Positions 26,385-36,188 of a stretch of DNA of 64,000 nt are shown here, piece by piece (positions within the stretch are counted from its first letter, which is position 1; every line of letters starts with the position of its first letter). The stretch is from Oleispira antarctica RB-8. Its GTDB lineage: Bacteria > Pseudomonadota > Gammaproteobacteria > Pseudomonadales > Oceanobacteraceae. The notes beneath the pieces were generated by a model. That model made no database searches, was not told the DNA's origin, and worked only from the letters and a program-made list of their open reading frames with translations. The position numbers and the translations under genes were made by a program. The stretch covers positions 879,582 through 943,581 of the forward strand of contig FO203512.1 of assembly GCA_000967895.1 (NCBI GenBank), given 5' to 3'.

Positions 26385-27603
26385 GTGCGACCTTAGCTTT
26401 TGATAATATTTTTAATCCGATTAAACCAATAAGTGCACAGCTCGCCATCACCCAAGCCATCGGGCTTAGGGTATGCTGCTGGGTAGCTGCAAATTGAATC
26501 TCGTGTAAATACGACCAAAAGATTCCAACGATAGCCCCCAAAGTAAACTCGGTGACGCCAATGACTGCGGTTGCAGTGCCACTGATATCAGGAAAGAAAT
26601 TGAGTGCTCCAGCAGTCGCGTTGGCAGCAATTAATCCAAGCGATCCGACAAATAGCATGTTTAAAGCGACGACAAAATAAAGATCAGCCTGAGTGTAACT
26701 GGCCATGATCAGTGCTATGCCACATATTAATTGAATGATTAAGCCTGCGGTTAATATATTTACCGAAGAATAATGATTAAGTGCCCAAACATTTATTCGG
26801 TTCATAAGCATCATCACCAAGACATTAGCCCCAAATAGAAAAGGGAACATCTGTACGCTGACTGAATAATATTCTAGGTAGGTAAAAGCTGATGAGGTAA
26901 TGAAAACAAACATGCCACTGAAAGCAAAGCTAATTGCCATGATGTAGCCCATAGCTTGGCGATGAGTTAATACACGCTTATAAGATTGCCAAAGTTTAGT
27001 CTTGCCACTCTCGATCTCTTTTTTATCTCGTATTGATCGAGTATTCGTCTCAGGTAAACGCCAAAGTAAAAGAAGCATAACAAAGAGCGAGTAGATCGAG
27101 AGACAAAGAAAGATAGCCTGCCAATCGAAGAACTTAACAATCAGTGCACCTAACATCGGTGCGATTAACGGTGCTGACATCATAACAATGGCAACCATAG
27201 ACAATACCTTGGCCATTTCATCACCGGAAAACAAATCACGAATCATGGCAGAAGAATTTACCGTCGCCATACCACCGCCAATCGCTTGAATGGCGCGCAA
27301 AAATAACAGTTGATCGATCGATTCTGTTTGGGTCAATAATAAACTGGTGGTTGAAAATAAAATAAGACCCAGAGCGATCATCGGCTTTCTACCAAAACGG
27401 TCAGAAGCTGGACCGCCGACCAATTGGCCGATGGCAAAACCAAAAAGGAAAGTACTGACACTGATTTCAACGTAGTGAATCGGTGTGGATAAGTCTATGG
27501 CCATTGCTTGCATGGCGGGCAAGTACATATCAACCGCAAACGGTGCGACTGCGGTGAGCATCGCCAGTAAGATGGCGAGAGATCGTATAGAGGGGGCAGG
27601 CAT
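26371..27603 (-). CDS. Bcr/CflA-type multidrug efflux MFS transporter
   Basis: The product is 410 aa with 12 hydrophobic helices. Motif A-like GGPASDRFGRKPMIALGLILF, the N-terminal LAMLTAVAPFAVDMYLPAMQAMA and QAIGGGMATVNSSAMIRDLF are typical of the Bcr/CflA family (drug:H+ antiporter 1). A proton-driven exporter of drugs or metabolites in the inner membrane is expected. Its 3' end overlaps the small ORF after azoR, in convergent orientation. Substrate unknown. Confidence 0.88.
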   Translation of the reverse strand: MPAPSIRSLAILLAMLTAVAPFAVDMYLPAMQAMAIDLSTPIHYVEISVSTFLFGFAIGQLVGGPASDRFGRKPMIALGLILFSTTSLLLTQTESIDQLLFLRAIQAIGGGMATVNSSAMIRDLFSGDEMAKVLSMVAIVMMSAPLIAPMLGALIVKFFDWQAIFLCLSIYSLFVMLLLLWRLPETNTRSIRDKKEIESGKTKLWQSYKRVLTHRQAMGYIMAISFAFSGMFVFITSSAFTYLEYYSVSVQMFPFLFGANVLVMMLMNRINVWALNHYSSVNILTAGLIIQLICGIALIMASYTQADLYFVVALNMLFVGSLGLIAANATAGALNFFPDISGTATAVIGVTEFTLGAIVGIFWSYLHEIQFAATQQHTLSPMAWVMASCALIGLIGLKILSKAKVAPKPL

Positions 27604-27784
27604 CGTATTCCCGAAGTAGATAGTTTAAATTGAAGAGATCGGTGAGAATGATGTAATTCATTCAGTTTTTGAATAATGATTAATTATACGCTGTTTTGAT
27701 TAACCTTTATCTAAACATCACTCAAGCATTGAAAAGCTCAGTGCAACACACCATCTCTGTCAGATCATAAAAAGAGGTTTTATC

Positions 27785-29614
27785 ATGTTATTTTGGCTAT
27801 GGCAGTTTGTTCGCCCATATCGAATGCGATTAATTGTCGCCATTATTGCACTCATCGCAACGGCAACATTAACCTTGTCGTTAGGTCAGGGCGTAAAGCT
27901 GATGATTGATGAAGGCTTCTCATCTCAATCAACGGTTGGTTTAGCGAACGCGTTAGGTGTCGTGGGTTTTATTATTGTTGCCATGTCGATCGGTGCTTAC
28001 TTTCGCTTTTATATGGTGTCTTGGCTGGGTGAGCGCGTCGTTGCTGATATACGCAAAAAACTTTATAGCCATTTGGTCAGTCTTCCTCCTAGTTTTTTTG
28101 AAGATAATTTAGCGGGTGAAATTCAAAGTCGCGTTACTACCGATACTACATTATTACAAACGGTAATCGGTTCTTCTTTTTCGTTTGCGTTGCGTAATAT
28201 TTTAACATTTATCGGTGGTTTGACCTTGATGTTTATCAGTAATATTAAGCTCACCTTGATTGTATTATTAGTCGTTCCTTTTATTATATTTCCTCTCATT
28301 TATTTTGGCCGAAAAGTGAAAAAACTGTCTCGTGATAGCCAAGACAAGATTGCCTCTGTCGGCGCTTGGGCTGGAGAAAGTCTGCAACATATTAAAGTGG
28401 TGCAGGCGTTTACTCGTGAAGATATGGTTAATGAACAATTTAGTTTGGCAGCAGAAGGGGCATTTGATGTTGCCTTAAAGCGTATCAGTCAGCGAGCGAT
28501 CTTGATTGCGTTAGTGATGATGTTAGTCATGGGTTCTGTTGCGGGTATGTTGTTTGTGGGGGGAAGTGATGTGATTGCCGGAGAGCTGTCAGCAGGTGAT
28601 TTAGCGGCTTTTGTTTTTTACGCCATCATGGTTGCAGGCTCATTGGCCGCGGTTACAGAAGTTTATGGTGAAGTACAAAGAGCGGCGGGTGCCGCGGAGC
28701 GCATTCGAGAATTGTTAGCGACGGAAGCTGATATTAAATCGCCGATGACTAAATTGCCGCCGGTAGAATTACCTGGAATCATCGAGACAAGTGAGATATT
28801 TATAGAAGACGGGGTTGTAGAAGAAACGGTTACAAAAGAAGAGTTTGCGATAGAAAAATCTAAAAGCGAAGCGTTGATTGAATTTAATAATATGAGCTAT
28901 GCATATCCTTCGCGGCCGGATCAAAATGCGCTGGAAAAATTAAACTTGGCGGTGAAAGCCGGAGAGAGTATTGCAGTGGTCGGGCCATCAGGCGCAGGCA
29001 AATCAACACTGTTCGATCTGTTATTACGCTTTCGTGATCCGCAAAGTGGCGATATTAAAATATCAGGCAAGCCATTACCGGAGTGGGATCTTCAAGAATT
29101 ACGCAGTCAGTTTGCATTAGTGCCACAGCAGCCAGTTTTATTCAGTGCCAATGTTTGGGATAACTTAAAATATGGCCGCCCAAATGCAACGGAAGCAGAA
29201 GTTATCGCGGCGGTAAAAGCGGCGCATGCAGAAGAATTTATTGAGCAGCTGCCAGATGGCTATCAGTCCTTTTTAGGCGAACAAGGGGTGAAGCTTTCCG
29301 GTGGACAGAAGCAGAGACTTGCCATTGCTCGTGCCATCTTACTAGACCCTAAAATTTTATTATTAGATGAAGCTACGAGTGCGTTAGATGCACAAAGTGA
29401 GCACTATGTGCAGCAAGCACTCGATACTCTAATGAAAGGCCGAACCACTTTTATTATTGCGCACAGATTAGCAACGGTGAGACACGTCGATAGAATTGCT
29501 GTGTTTGACCATGGGCGGCTGATGGATGTGGGCAGCCATGATGAATTGATTGCTAGCTCTGAATTGTATCGTCGATTGGCTGAGTTGCAGTTTCAGGTAA
29601 AAGAAATGGTCTAA
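27785..29614 (+). CDS. ABC exporter, fused permease and ATPase
   Basis: The product is 609 aa. The transmembrane domain has six helices (about 15-310) with the ABCB-type pattern RKKLYSHLVSLPPSFFEDNLAGEIQSRVTTDTTLLQ. An unusually long acidic linker (about 325-370) precedes the nucleotide-binding domain. That domain has Walker A GPSGAGKST, Q-loop ALVPQQP, signature LSGGQKQR, Walker B ILLLDEATSALD and H-loop IIAHRLAT. It acts as a homodimer, exporting lipid or drug substrates. It resembles the MsbA/BmrA-like group widespread in Proteobacteria; true MsbA function is not established. It is monocistronic. Confidence 0.9.
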   Translation: MLFWLWQFVRPYRMRLIVAIIALIATATLTLSLGQGVKLMIDEGFSSQSTVGLANALGVVGFIIVAMSIGAYFRFYMVSWLGERVVADIRKKLYSHLVSLPPSFFEDNLAGEIQSRVTTDTTLLQTVIGSSFSFALRNILTFIGGLTLMFISNIKLTLIVLLVVPFIIFPLIYFGRKVKKLSRDSQDKIASVGAWAGESLQHIKVVQAFTREDMVNEQFSLAAEGAFDVALKRISQRAILIALVMMLVMGSVAGMLFVGGSDVIAGELSAGDLAAFVFYAIMVAGSLAAVTEVYGEVQRAAGAAERIRELLATEADIKSPMTKLPPVELPGIIETSEIFIEDGVVEETVTKEEFAIEKSKSEALIEFNNMSYAYPSRPDQNALEKLNLAVKAGESIAVVGPSGAGKSTLFDLLLRFRDPQSGDIKISGKPLPEWDLQELRSQFALVPQQPVLFSANVWDNLKYGRPNATEAEVIAAVKAAHAEEFIEQLPDGYQSFLGEQGVKLSGGQKQRLAIARAILLDPKILLLDEATSALDAQSEHYVQQALDTLMKGRTTFIIAHRLATVRHVDRIAVFDHGRLMDVGSHDELIASSELYRRLAELQFQVKEMV

Positions 29615-29714
29615 ATTGACAAATAAGTAAATACCATTAGAATCGCGTCGCCAGCATGGAAGCTAGATCATTATTTCTATGCAAATATAATTATTAAAAA
29701 TTTATGGACGAAAC

Positions 29715-30323
29715 ATGATTAAGCCTATTTCTGCAGTGACCTTATTTTCTCTTGCTGCACTTTCCCTCAATACTCAAGCGGACGTTGAACCTGGCGTATA
29801 TCTTGGATTAGATTTAAGCACTAGCCTAACGGGTACTGCTAAAGCAGAAGCTAAAGATAATGGTTCAACATCGGAAGCAGAAGCCGATGTCGATGCCAGC
29901 AGCGTTGGCGTATATTTAGGATATCGTTTCGCTTCCAATAACCGCTTTCAAATATCTCGAACGTCTATTGATGTAGAACTTGAAAATAATGATGAAGTTA
30001 CATTCTCAGGTACCGATTTTGATTGGCATTTTGTTTATGGTGATGAACAGGTTCAGCCGTACTGGGGGTTAGGTTTTGGTTTTTACACGTATGAAGATAC
30101 GGCTTTTATATCGAGAGATAATGAAGACTTAACCGGAGTATCTTTTCAATTACGAGGGGGCATAAAAATCGATGTGCATGAGCATGTTGAACTTGATATG
30201 TCGTACCGTGCTAAGAGCATTGTATGGCAAACAATAGAAATTTCTGACGGCTATAATGATGCAAAAGTCGATTTGAGACACAGTTTTGGTTCTTTAAACT
30301 TTGGTGTAGCGATTAAATTTTAA
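29715..30323 (+). CDS. Outer-membrane beta-barrel protein (OmpA/OprF-N-like small barrel)
   Basis: The product is 202 aa. The signal peptide has cleavage after TQAD near residue 23. Alternating hydrophobic strands and a terminal aromatic residue (SLNFGVAIKF) are typical of an 8-stranded barrel. The pattern GVYLGYRFASNNRFQISRTSIDVEL and WGLGFGFYTYED fits the outer-membrane protein beta-barrel (PF13505-like) group. Periplasmic loops are short and extracellular loops acidic. The function is unknown. It has a terminator downstream and is probably transcribed alone. Confidence 0.75.
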   Translation: MIKPISAVTLFSLAALSLNTQADVEPGVYLGLDLSTSLTGTAKAEAKDNGSTSEAEADVDASSVGVYLGYRFASNNRFQISRTSIDVELENNDEVTFSGTDFDWHFVYGDEQVQPYWGLGFGFYTYEDTAFISRDNEDLTGVSFQLRGGIKIDVHEHVELDMSYRAKSIVWQTIEISDGYNDAKVDLRHSFGSLNFGVAIKF

Positions 30324-30360
30324 TTCATATTACTAGATCAGACAGTCTAAAGCGGTAATA

Positions 30361-30399
30361 GAAAGGGTGAGCCTACGCAAGTAAGTTCGCCCTTTTTAT
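30361..30399 (+). terminator. Intrinsic terminator after outer-membrane barrel gene
   Basis: An AAAGGG-GA arm pairs with TC-CCCTTT across a roughly 17-nt loop, with a T5 run after it. It lies about 40 bp past the stop codon at 30323. Confidence 0.7.
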
Positions 30400-30952
30400 T
30401 GCCGCTCAATTACTCATTTCAAGCCATTCAATAATAAAAAAGGCTCATAATAATTCAATAGAACAATCAATAGAGTGCATAAAGTAAGCACTCATTAGTT
30501 AATTCTAAGTCGCTCTTGGTTCTTCTAAAACCGATATAGATCACTATTTAGAGACATTATGCGCCTTTTATTATTATGTAATCACAGCACTTTGTAGAAT
30601 TCTGACGGTTTAGACAGAATTAAATCTAGCCCAAATAGACATATTTACGAATATTATTGTTTAATAAATGCTCAATACGAGGTGGTGTTTATAATTAATG
30701 ATGGTGGTAACTGATTGTTTAATAAAGAAATAGTTGTATTTTGTATAAATATCAACCACTTCGAGCTTGTTGTTTATATTGAGTGCTAATCAGAAGTTTC
30801 ATGTGTTTTTATTGTTGAATGTCCATTTAATCAACTTTCCTGTAAAGTTATGTCGACAATCGCTGATTGGTTGAAAATCAATCAGTGACGGCTCATGGGT
30901 GCTAGTATTCATTAGAGCCAGATAAAAATTGAAAAATTAAGGTTGTAATAAT
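30400..30952 (+). promoter_or_regulatory. Long leader/promoter region of the porin gene with structured 5' UTR
   Basis: About 550 bp hold no reading frame I can support. An ATTCTG/CAGAAT inverted repeat lies near 30600. Just before the gene are two hairpins: CTGATTG/CAATCAG (30863-30885) and GGCTC/GAGCC (30890-30919). The long AT-rich region and folded leader suggest regulated transcription and possibly sRNA- or protein-controlled translation, as is common for porins. The promoter itself is not assigned. Confidence 0.35.
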
Positions 30953-32140
30953 ATGTATAAAAAATCACTTTTAGCCGTGGCGATAACAGCCGTTGCTTTT
31001 TCAAATGCGGTAATCGCAGCTCCTACAGCGGATATTTATGGTTTTGTTGATATCGGTTTAGAGCATATCAATGAATCAGGTTTGGGCAACGGCACTGATG
31101 TTTTTCCCGGTGGTGATACACCGAATGGCAATAGTGATGAACAAGAATTTGCGTTAACCAATAACGTTCAATCACGTATTGGTATTAAGGGTGAAGAAGA
31201 AATTGACGGTGGCTGGAAAGGCACTTATAAAATGGAATTCCGCGCTAACGTTTTAGAAAGTGGCGGTAATGCATTGCGTACGCGTTTAGGTTGGTTGGGT
31301 CTTGAGAAAGGAGAGCACAGCTTTAAAGTCGGTACTCAGTGGTCTCCGTTCATGGCTTATAGCGCATGGAATACAAACCGTGGAGAATCACAAGGCTTAG
31401 CATCATACTTCTACATTACTGATGAGCTTAAAGGCTCTATGGCTTATGGCTTCCGTAACTCAAACATGATCAGTTATACCTATGGTAGCGGTGGTTGGGG
31501 AGCCGCGTCTCCAGTAACAGCAACCGTTGCGTTACATGTGGGCGATGATGATCGTAAAACTTTTGAATATACTGCCGCGACTAGTACTGATAAAGCAGTT
31601 TTTGAAAGCACTGACGAACTTACCAACGACACAGGTATTACAGGTATCTCTATTGCCGGTGCAGCTACCTTTGGTAGCTTGACCTTGAATGCGGTTTACG
31701 TTCAAAACTTAGTCGCTGAAAGTTCTGCTGCAAAAGCTCAAATAGCAGCGGCTACTGATGCTGTTGAGCTTGCAAAAGCTAAAGATTTAGTGACTGAACC
31801 TGCTGTCTTTGGTGCTGGCGCTAAAATGCAAGTAAGCAAGGATTTAGAGCTTGGTTTTGCTTACCGCGGTGCTGATCGTGATACCGACGAAAATGATTAT
31901 ACTTATACTACGTCTATTTCGAGCCAGTATCAGTACAACGAAAAAACCAATATTCACTTAGGTTTTGGTCAAGGTGAAGATGACGATTCTTCTGCTCGCC
32001 AATTGAAATTAAACTTCTATGGTCAGGTTTGGTATCAAGTTACTGACAGCCGTTCTGTTCGCTTTGAGTTTGAGCATGCTGACTATGGCGATGATGGTGA
32101 GGTATTGGTAACTCTTATGAGTATGCGTCAAGCTTTTTGA
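30953..32140 (+). CDS. General porin (Gram-negative Porin_4 type)
   Basis: The product is 395 aa. The signal peptide ends at VIAAP (residue 22). The N-terminal strand is ADIYGFVDIGLEHI. Typical porin motifs are QSRIGIKGEEEIDGGWKGTYKMEF, RTRLGWLGLEKGEHSFKVGTQWSPF (loop 3 region) and MISYTYGS. The terminal strand MSMRQAF ends with Phe, needed for barrel insertion. It forms trimeric 16-stranded pores in the outer membrane for small solutes. A Lys/Ala-rich helical stretch near residues 255-285 is an unusual insert within a surface loop. Confidence 0.9.
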   Translation: MYKKSLLAVAITAVAFSNAVIAAPTADIYGFVDIGLEHINESGLGNGTDVFPGGDTPNGNSDEQEFALTNNVQSRIGIKGEEEIDGGWKGTYKMEFRANVLESGGNALRTRLGWLGLEKGEHSFKVGTQWSPFMAYSAWNTNRGESQGLASYFYITDELKGSMAYGFRNSNMISYTYGSGGWGAASPVTATVALHVGDDDRKTFEYTAATSTDKAVFESTDELTNDTGITGISIAGAATFGSLTLNAVYVQNLVAESSAAKAQIAAATDAVELAKAKDLVTEPAVFGAGAKMQVSKDLELGFAYRGADRDTDENDYTYTTSISSQYQYNEKTNIHLGFGQGEDDDSSARQLKLNFYGQVWYQVTDSRSVRFEFEHADYGDDGEVLVTLMSMRQAF

Positions 32141-32180
32141 TCGAAGCAGATTCACTCTAGTGACAAATTTTAGCTAAACA

Positions 32181-32219
32181 AAAAGAGCGCATTGTCTTTC
32201 GATATTGCGCTCTTTTTTT
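32181..32219 (+). terminator. Intrinsic terminator after porin
   Basis: A perfect 11-bp stem (AAAAGAGCGCA with TGCGCTCTTTT) is followed by T residues. It lies about 40 bp past the porin stop and is convergent with the MocA-like gene. Confidence 0.88.
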
Positions 32220-32241
32220 ATCTATTTTTTTAACAACTTTA

Positions 32242-32835
32242 TTAGCTTAACCGCTGTAGTACTTCAGGTGTATCCACATCGATTAAACAAGTTTCATCGG
32301 TAATGTTGAGTAACGTTTGTTGTTTAATCATTGTCTTCGCACCATCATCCCCTGTTAACTGACTTAATTTAAATCCGTATTGCTGTGGAAAATAGACGGG
32401 ATGAGAAGGAATGCGTTTTTCTTTTTCTAAAAAACTAGGCCTAACAATCTGCTGGGGATGTTTAATAATATTTTTTATCAGCGCTTCTAGTATTTCAATT
32501 GTGAGGTTAGGCATATCTGCCAGAGAAATCATCCAACCTTGCCATACTTGATTACTTTTGATGCCGTGAGCAATGCTATGTCCCATTCCTAAATAAGCAT
32601 TGTGGCAAAGTGTATAAGGTATTTTTTTGGCGGTAAGGTAGTCAATTAAATTTTGGTTGTCTGCGCGAGTGATTACGCACAGTTTTAGTCGATACTTTTT
32701 TGCTATTGTTTGTAGCGGCGCCAGACTATGAGCAATAACTGGTCGCCCATCGGGCATTTTAGCGAGTAATTTATCACTGCCAAAACGGCTTGATTGCCCG
32801 GCGGCTAAGACTAATATTCCAAAGTCAGGCGTCAT
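32242..32835 (-). CDS. MocA-like molybdenum cofactor nucleotidyltransferase
   Basis: The product is 197 aa. The N-terminal LVLAAGQSSRFGSDKLLAKMPDGRPVIAHSL is the nucleotide-binding signature of MobA/MocA-type NTP transferases; WMISLADMPNL carries the metal-binding Asp. MocA makes the cytosine dinucleotide form of molybdopterin used by xanthine-oxidase-family enzymes. It is the last gene of the operon that encodes IorA/IorB-like subunits and XdhC, which supports this reading over GTP-specific MobA. It starts 33 bp after the XdhC stop. Confidence 0.85.
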   Translation of the reverse strand: MTPDFGILVLAAGQSSRFGSDKLLAKMPDGRPVIAHSLAPLQTIAKKYRLKLCVITRADNQNLIDYLTAKKIPYTLCHNAYLGMGHSIAHGIKSNQVWQGWMISLADMPNLTIEILEALIKNIIKHPQQIVRPSFLEKEKRIPSHPVYFPQQYGFKLSQLTGDDGAKTMIKQQTLLNITDETCLIDVDTPEVLQRLS

Positions 32836-32868
32836 AAAGCAATTGATTTCATAGCGTGAAAACTTTCA

Positions 32869-33846
32869 TTAAGTTGCTGATCTAGGAACAGCGGGCCTAG
32901 CTGCCCGTTCTGCAATTAACTGCGCCGCAATAGACACGGCAATTTCATAAGGTGTTCGGCTGTGAATATTTAACCCAATGGGGGCGTGAAGTTTTTGAAT
33001 GTGTTGGGCATTCAGTTCCAGCTCAAGTAACCGTTCACGACGCTTATTAGATGTAATTAGCGATCCCATAGCTCCCACATAAAAAGCATCAGTTTTTAGC
33101 GCCTGCATCATCGCCATGTCATCGACTCGTGGATCGTGGGCGAGGGCGACAATTGCACAGCGATGATCGTGAAACGCTGCGGCGATTAAATCATCAGGCA
33201 TGGCTTTAATAATTTGAACGCCTTCTACATGCCAGCCTTGTAAAAACTCATCTCTAAAATCACAAAGGGTGATTTCGAACTCAAGATTCTTACAAATTTC
33301 TGCTAAGCAACGAGAGACCTCACCTGCACCGATTAATAGCAGTTTATCATGGGGCTTCAAAGCATGGATGATTGTATCGGTTGTGCGCTGAATATCGTGT
33401 TCATTGGTTTCATTAATCGTATGTATTCTGCGTTTAACCAAATCAATATGACGACTTATCTCTTGGCGAGAGAGTAGTGCGTTTTCTAATACTCGAAAAT
33501 GATTCTGATCTTGAGGTTTTATTTTTTCTAATAAAACATCCAAGTGACCGCCACAAGGAAGCGCTAGCCGCGATCGTTGCTCGACACTTTCACCGTAGCG
33601 AATTATGGTCGGACACATCACTTTGCTACTAGAGTCTTCGTTTGCAAGTTGGTTCATTAACTCTTGTTCAATACAGCCACCGGAAAGAGAACCAATGATT
33701 CCTTTTTCGGGATGATAAATCATCATAGAGCCACTAGGGCGTGGCGAAGAGCCATAGGTTTCAATTACAGTGGCTAGCCAAGGTTGAAAGCCTTGTGCTA
33801 ACCAGAGATTGAGTTGTTCAATGACGAATCGATTGCTGCCGTTCAT
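32869..33846 (-). CDS. xdhC: XdhC-family molybdenum cofactor insertion/maturation factor
   Basis: The product is 325 aa. The N-terminal XdhC/CoxI domain is VIETYGSSPRPSGSMMIYHPEKGIIGSLSGGCIEQELMNQ. The C-terminal XdhC Rossmann domain has LLIGAGEVSRCLAEICKNLEFEITLCDFR and CAIVALAHDPRVDDMAMMQALK, then FYVGAMGSLITSNKRRERL. XdhC proteins bind and sulfurate molybdenum cofactor and deliver it to the hydroxylase. The position between the large subunit and MocA fits that role. Confidence 0.9.
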   Translation of the reverse strand: MNGSNRFVIEQLNLWLAQGFQPWLATVIETYGSSPRPSGSMMIYHPEKGIIGSLSGGCIEQELMNQLANEDSSSKVMCPTIIRYGESVEQRSRLALPCGGHLDVLLEKIKPQDQNHFRVLENALLSRQEISRHIDLVKRRIHTINETNEHDIQRTTDTIIHALKPHDKLLLIGAGEVSRCLAEICKNLEFEITLCDFRDEFLQGWHVEGVQIIKAMPDDLIAAAFHDHRCAIVALAHDPRVDDMAMMQALKTDAFYVGAMGSLITSNKRRERLLELELNAQHIQKLHAPIGLNIHSRTPYEIAVSIAAQLIAERAARPAVPRSAT

Positions 33847-33893
33847 AAAATGATGTCGCTCATAACAGGATGCTATTCATTAGAATTTAATAA

Positions 33894-36188
33894 CTACCCT
33901 AATGTAAGCGGCAATGAATAAAAGTATTGCCCTGTTTTAGCAGTAATCGCATTGGCGACGGCGGAAGCAAGTGGCGGTACGCCTGGCTCGCCCACCCCAG
34001 TCGGTTTTTCATTACTGGCAATAATATGCACATCGATTTGTGGTGCTTCGTTAATGCGTAATAGCTGATAGTCGTGGAAGTTTGTCTGCTGCGGGATGCC
34101 GTCTTTAATCGTAATCTTACCGTATAGCGCTGCGGTAAGGGCGAAGATAATACCGCCTTCCATTTGTGCAACCACAGTATCAGGATTAACAACTTGGCCA
34201 CAGTCCACGGCACAAACGATACGCTTAACGTTAATTTTATTATCTTCAACCATTACATCCGCAACTTCGGCGACCCAAGTTCCAAACGATTTATGAATCG
34301 AAATACCTTGAGTACAGCCTGGTAGAGGCGTTCCCCAGTGTGCTTTATCTGCAGCCATTTTCAAAACTGCTTGGGCTCTTGGATGCTGCTTTAATAAATC
34401 ATAACGAAATTGATAAGAATCTTTTTTCGCTTTCATCGCAGGTAGTTGTGCAAGTTGTTCCATAAAGGTTTCAACGATAAAACCGTTATGTGAATAACCT
34501 ACACTGCGCCAGTTGCCGACTAAAATACCACTGTCGGATTTTTTATAGTCGACATTGATGTTAGCAAAGTCATAAGGAATACCATTGGCGCCTTCAAAGA
34601 TGGAACCATCTGCAGGCGCAATAATCCCTTCACCTAATTTCCCTGCACTTTCTAGCATACCGAACATAAATTTCGGCATAAAAGGATATTGAGCAGGCGC
34701 TGCATCACCGACGAAATAATCGAAAACACCAGACCCTGCCATTTGGTGGTTCCAGCCTGTTATTTCACCGGATTTATTAAGACTGGCGCTGAGCTTGTGA
34801 TAACTTGAAGGGCGATACCAATCACGCTGGGTATCTTCTTCTCGTGACCAAATTAACTTAATTGGCTGTTGTGAAATTTCACTAATCGCAGCGGCTTCGG
34901 CAACAAAATCTTGATTTATTCGACGTCCAAAACTGCCACCAATAAAAGTCGTATTTATTTTAATATCCGACAGGGAGTAATCCGTCACTTTGGCTGCAGC
35001 GACTTGTGCCATATCCGGCGATTGCGTCGGAGCCCAGATTTCTAAGCCTTCGGGTTTTGCCCAAGCGGTGCAGTTTTGCGGCTCTAGTGATGCATGAGCA
35101 AGAAAAGGCATTTCATATTCTGCGCTAATGGTTTGTTCTGCGTTTTCTAAGGCCGATTCTATGTCGCCTTCGCTGCGAACATTTTCACCACTATCGGCGG
35201 CAAGGTCTTTTTTATACTGGGCAAAGATACTGGCATCATCAACTTGAGTTAATTCACTTTCATGCCATTCAACACTCAAGGCTTGCTGTGCTTTACGTGC
35301 TTGCCAATAGCTTTTTGCCACAATGGCAACACCTATTGTGCTGGATTTATTGACTGCAAAAACCTGTTCAATTCCTGGCATATTTTCGATCTGGCTAGCA
35401 TCAAAGCGTTTGATCTGGCTATCCCAGCGAGGTGCGCGAGTGAAGACTGCGTATTTCATTCCAGGTAATTCGGTATCGATACCGTAGTCTGCGGTGCCTG
35501 TTGCCTTTTTGAGTGCATCCAGGCGCTTATTGTATTTGCCAATGATTTTAAAATCGGCTTTGTCTTTTAGTGGAATATCGCTCGGAACGGAATAAGTAGC
35601 GGCAATGACTGCAAGTTGGCCAAAGGTTATTTTTTGACCATGGCTTTCATGGCCAGCAGCTTTGTTAATGACGGCACCATTTTCTGCCATGCAATCTGAT
35701 GTGTTAATATTCCATGTATTCGCGGCGGCTTTAATTAACATAATACGCGTAGCAGCACCTGCTTCGCGGACGATCTGCCAGCTACTCGCGACACTGGTGC
35801 TGCCACCTGTGATTTGAATACCATAAATTGTATTGCGATAAACAGAATCAACACCAGCAAAGCTGACGTTAACAGTCTCTGGATCAACTTCGAGCTCTTC
35901 ACAGAGCAAAGAGGTCATGCCGGTATACGTGCCTTGGCCCATTTCTACCCGATCGAGTACAAAGTGAATGCTATTGTCGCTATCGATGCGTAACCAAGCA
36001 TTGGAGTCCCATTGTTCATTATCACCGACTTGGCTTATGCCGCCATTTTTTAACGTCGCACAACCCGGAAGAGCAATGGACATCATTAAGCCGCCGCTTC
36101 CCATTGCTGTGGCTTTAAGGAAAGTACGTCGAGATTGTTTAAGCTCAGCGAATGCAGAAGTTGATACATCTGATGTTGATGAAGTCAT
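33894..36188 (-). CDS. iorB: Molybdopterin-binding large subunit, isoquinoline 1-oxidoreductase/aldehyde oxidase-like
   Basis: The product is 764 aa. A Tat signal (SRRTFLKA at residues 19-26, followed by a hydrophobic stretch ending LPGC) predicts export to the periplasm, with a possible lipid anchor. Molybdenum-hydroxylase domains follow: GQGTYTGMTSLLCEELEV, FIGGSFGRRINQDFVAEAAAIS, GNWRSVGYSHNGFIVE, and the active-site Glu in GVGEPGVPPLASA. It forms a heterodimer with the 2Fe-2S subunit, whose stop it abuts. The subfamily oxidises N-heterocycles or aldehydes, and the substrate is not readable from sequence. The fit is to periplasmic IorB-type enzymes without a separate FAD subunit. Confidence 0.88.
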   Translation of the reverse strand: MTSSTSDVSTSAFAELKQSRRTFLKATAMGSGGLMMSIALPGCATLKNGGISQVGDNEQWDSNAWLRIDSDNSIHFVLDRVEMGQGTYTGMTSLLCEELEVDPETVNVSFAGVDSVYRNTIYGIQITGGSTSVASSWQIVREAGAATRIMLIKAAANTWNINTSDCMAENGAVINKAAGHESHGQKITFGQLAVIAATYSVPSDIPLKDKADFKIIGKYNKRLDALKKATGTADYGIDTELPGMKYAVFTRAPRWDSQIKRFDASQIENMPGIEQVFAVNKSSTIGVAIVAKSYWQARKAQQALSVEWHESELTQVDDASIFAQYKKDLAADSGENVRSEGDIESALENAEQTISAEYEMPFLAHASLEPQNCTAWAKPEGLEIWAPTQSPDMAQVAAAKVTDYSLSDIKINTTFIGGSFGRRINQDFVAEAAAISEISQQPIKLIWSREEDTQRDWYRPSSYHKLSASLNKSGEITGWNHQMAGSGVFDYFVGDAAPAQYPFMPKFMFGMLESAGKLGEGIIAPADGSIFEGANGIPYDFANINVDYKKSDSGILVGNWRSVGYSHNGFIVETFMEQLAQLPAMKAKKDSYQFRYDLLKQHPRAQAVLKMAADKAHWGTPLPGCTQGISIHKSFGTWVAEVADVMVEDNKINVKRIVCAVDCGQVVNPDTVVAQMEGGIIFALTAALYGKITIKDGIPQQTNFHDYQLLRINEAPQIDVHIIASNEKPTGVGEPGVPPLASAVANAITAKTGQYFYSLPLTLG

